A DNA stretch of 64,000 nt, taken from Leptidea sinapis (lineage: Eukaryota; Arthropoda; Insecta; Lepidoptera; Pieridae). Shown in pieces: positions 61,122 to 64,000 of the stretch. Numbering within the stretch: the stretch's first letter is position 1; each line of letters opens with the position of its first letter. The position numbers and the translations under genes were made by a program. Location of the stretch: NCBI RefSeq assembly GCF_905404315.1, contig NC_066283.1, forward strand, positions 9,176,001 through 9,240,000. Reading direction: 5' to 3'. The notes below the pieces were generated by a model. It had not been told where the DNA came from. It did no database searches and saw only the letters and a list, made by a program, of their open reading frames with translations.

Positions 61122-64000
61122 ATGGCCGCCGCACAAAATTATGATTTCAGCTATAAGGATATCGTACCCGAGGTTCTCGAGGGTGCAGAGAACGATTTGG
61201 TTATCATTTTTCAAATCCAAGATGGCCGCCGCACAAAATTATCATTTCAGCAATTTGGATATCTTACCCGAGATTCTCGAGGGTGCAGAGAACGATTTTG
61301 TGATCATTTTTCCAATCCAAGATGGCCTCCGCTCAAAAGTATGATAACTACATTATGGGTATCGAAACCCAGGTTCTCGAGGGAGCTGAGAACAATTTTG
61401 TGATAATTTTTCAAATCCAAGATGGCCGCCGCACAAAAATGTGATTTCAGCAATATGGATATCGTGTCCGAGGTTCTCGAGGGTGCAGAGAACGATTTTG
61501 TTATCATTTTTCAAATCCATGATGGCCGCCGCACAAAATTATGATTTCAGCAATATGGATATCGTACCCGAGGTTCTCGAGGGTGCAGAGAACGATTTGG
61601 TGATCATTTTTCAAATCCAAGATGGCTGCCGCACAAAAGTATGATAACTACATTATGGGTATCGTATCCGAGGCTCTCGAGAGTGCAGAAAACAATTTTG
61701 GTATCATTTTTAAATCCGAGATGGCCGCCGCTCAAAAGTATGATAACTAGATTATGGGTATCGTATCCTAGGTTCACGAGGGTGCAGAGAAAGATTTTGT
61801 GATCAGTTTTCAAATCCAAGATGGCCGCCGCTCAAAAGTATGATATCTTCATTATGGATATCGTATCAGAGGTTCTCAAGGGTGCTTAGAACGATTTTGT
61901 GATTATTTTTCAAATCCAAGATGGCCGCCACACAAAATTATGATTTCAGCTATAAGGATATCGTACCCGAGGTTCTCGAGGGTGCAGAGAACGATTTGGT
62001 TATCATTTTTCAAATCCAAGATGGCCGCCGCACAAAATTATCATTTCAGCAATTTGGATATCTTACCCGAGATTCTCGAGGGTGCAGAGAACGATTTTGT
62101 GATCATTTTTCCAATCCAAGATGGCCTCCGCTCAAAAGTATGATAACTATATTATGGGTATCGAAACCCAGGTTCTCGAGGGAGCTGAGAACAATTTTGT
62201 GATAATTTTTCAAATCCAAGATGGCCGCCGCACAAAAATGTGATTTCAGCAATATGGATATCGTGTCCGAGGTTCTCGAGGGTAAAGAAAACAATTTTGG
62301 GATCATTTTTAAATACGAGATGGCCGCCGCTCAAAAGTATGAAAACTAGATTATGGGTATCGTATCAGAGGTTCTCGAGGGTGCTGAGAACGATTTTGTG
62401 ATCATTATTCAAATCCAAGATGGCCGCCGCACAAAATAATGATTTCAGCAATATGGATATCGTACCCGAGGTTCTCGAGGGTGCAGAGAAAGATTTTGTG
62501 GACAGTTTTCAAATCCAAGATGGCCGCCGCTCAAAAGTATGATAAATACATTATGGGTATCGTATCCCAGGTTCTCGAGGGTGCTGAGAACGATTTGGTG
62601 ATCATTTTTCTAATCCAAGATGGCCGCCGCACAAAATTATGATAACTACATTATGGGTATCGAAACCCAGGTTCTCGAGGGTGCTGAGAACAATTTTGTG
62701 ATAATTTTTCAAATCCAAGATGGCCGCCGCACAAAAATATGATTTCATCAATATGGATATCGTGTCCGTGGTTCTCGAGGGTGAAGAAAACAATTTTGGG
62801 ATCATTTTTAAATCCGAGATGGCCGCCGCTCAAAAGTATGATAACTAGATTATGGGTATCGTATCAGAGGTTCTCGAGGGTGCTGAGAACGATTTTGTGA
62901 TCATTATTCAAAACCAAGATGGCCGCAGCACAAAATTATGATTTCAGCAATATGGATATCGTACCCGAGGTTCTCGAGGGTGCAGAGAAAGATTTTGTGG
63001 ACAGTTTTCAAATCCAAGATGGCCGCTGCTCAAAATTATGTTTTCACCAATGTGGATATCGTGTCCAAGGTTCACAAGGGTGCAGAAAACAATTTTGGGA
63101 TCAGTTTTAAATCCGAGATGGCCACCGCTCAAAAGTATGATTACTAGATTATGGGTATCGTATCCTAGGTTCTCGAGGGTGCAGAGAAAGATTATGTGAT
63201 CAGTTTTCAAATCCAAGATGGCCGCCGCTCAAAAGTATGATATCTTCATTATGGATATCGTATCAGAGGTTCTCGAGTGTGCTGAGAACGATTTTGTGAT
63301 TATTTTTCAAATCCAAGATGGCTTCCACACAAAATTATGATTTCAGCAATATAGATATCGTACCCGAGGTTCTTGAGGGTGCAGAGAAGTATTTGGTGAT
63401 CATTTTTCAAATCCAAGATGGCCGCCGCACAAAATTATCATTTCAGCAATTTGGATATCGTACCCGAGATTCTAGAGGGTGCAGAGAGCGATTTTGTGGA
63501 CAGTTTTCAAATCCAAGATGGACGCCGCTCAAAAGTATGGTAACTACATTATGGGTATCGTATCCCAGGTTCTCGAGGGTGCTGAGAACGATTTTGTGAT
63601 CATTTTTCCAATCCAAGATGGCCGCCGCTCAAAAGTATGATAACTACATTATGGGTATCGAAACCCAGGTTCTCGAGGGTGCTGAGAACGATTTTGTGAT
63701 AATTTTTCAAATCCAAGATGGCTGCCGCACAAAAATATGATTTCAGCAATATGGATATCGTGTCCGAGGTTCTCGATGGTGAAGAAAACAATTTTGGGAT
63801 CATTTTTAAATCCGAGATTGCCGCTGCTCAAAAGTATGATAACTAGATTATGGGTATCGTATCAGAGGTTCTCGAGGGTGCTGAGAACGATTTTGTGATC
63901 ATTATTCAAATCCAAGATGGCCGCCGCACAAAATTATGATTTCAGCGATATGGATATCGTACCCGAGGTTCTCGAGGGTGCAGAGAAAGATTTTGTGGTC
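61122..64000 (+). repeat. 5,191-bp duplication, copy 2 (runs off window end)
   Basis: 61,441-64,000 matches 56,250-58,809 throughout. 61,131-61,440 is mosaic: it combines the CAGCTATAAGG string with GGCCTCCGCTC, which in copy 1 belongs to 56,749-56,952. Few differences are seen, for example GCTTCCACAC (63,322) versus GCTTCCGCAC (58,131). The match still holds at the last base, so the repeat unit extends beyond the window. Confidence 0.9.

Larger units (their letters stand above)
55468..64000 (+). repeat. Satellite array, right arm (about 100-bp monomers)
   Basis: The same satellite resumes at GGGTATTGAATCAGAGG, in the same orientation and the same monomer phase as where it stopped at 54,803. 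The insertion therefore split an existing monomer. Monomers are again 99-100 bp with CTCGAG, TGATCA and AAGATGGCC. The last base of the window is inside a monomer, so the array continues to the right. No gene is visible. Confidence 0.98.

Noticed and set aside
1..64000. CRISPR array
   Set aside because: Monomers are contiguous, with no unique spacers between repeats and no cas-type genes. The period and internal variation fit satellite DNA.
1..64000. Tandem-repeat surface or structural protein gene
   Set aside because: The 100-bp period changes frame every monomer, stops are frequent on both strands, and 99-bp and 100-bp monomers are mixed, so no long frame is maintained.
1..64000. CENP-B box in the monomers
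   Set aside because: I looked for the TTCG….A..CGGG pattern and found no match in the common monomer classes. The rare TTCG strings have the wrong bases downstream.
1..64000. ATGGCCGCC as conserved translation starts
   Set aside because: The context resembles a Kozak start but gives only short peptides that end within one to three monomers. The same bases are better explained by the shared monomer core.

Overview
The whole 64-kb window is one uninterrupted satellite-DNA array of about 99-100-bp monomers (roughly 635 copies), broken once by a 660-bp transposon-like insertion at 54,804-55,463. I see no real protein-coding gene, rRNA, tRNA, CRISPR array or bacterial-type operon. The many short open frames are by-products of the repeat: 100 is not a multiple of three, so the reading frame shifts at each 100-bp monomer and stops recur. 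Both window edges lie inside satellite, so the array is longer than this window.

The organism is almost certainly a eukaryote and probably an animal. The reasons are the large head-to-tail satellite with higher-order structure, an insertion with piggyBac-like ends, and no prokaryotic gene content. I cannot name the species or say whether the array is centromeric, subtelomeric or interstitial.

Monomers fall into a few classes. Class A is 100 bp and contains GCACAAAATTATGATTTC then AGCAATATGGATATCGTACC. Class B is 100 bp and contains GCTCAAAAGTATGATAAC then TACATTATGGGTATCGTATC. A third set is 99 bp and has TTTTTAAATCC where A and B have TTTTTCAAATCC. A and B often alternate as a 200-bp dimer. 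Most monomers share a CTCGAG (XhoI) core, a TGATCA (BclI) site and CCAAGATGGCCGCC, which on the minus strand resembles the animal YY1/Pho binding motif.

Layout: 1-5.9 kb is a 3.49-kb unit and a second copy with two deletions. 5.9-20.3 kb is a mosaic of 498-bp five-monomer units and overlapping 1.3-1.8-kb duplications. 20.3-32.8 kb is a tandem pair of about 6.2-kb units, each containing a 2x 896-bp duplication. 32.8-36.9 kb is mixed. 36.9-48.1 kb holds overlapping duplications with offsets 2,292, 6,220/6,320 and 6,735. 48.1-54.8 kb includes three tandem 896-bp units. Then comes the insertion. 55.5-64 kb holds 799-bp and 5,191-bp duplications; the latter runs off the window end. The 58.8-61.1-kb interval looks least rearranged and closest to the plain A/B dimer.

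The most notable items are: (1) the insertion with imperfect terminal inverted repeats, TTAT/TTAA flanks and an exactly reconstructible empty site at 49,580-49,583; (2) several hundred regularly spaced YY1/Pho-like motifs; (3) nested higher-order duplications whose shared private variants and out-of-phase junctions record the order of events.
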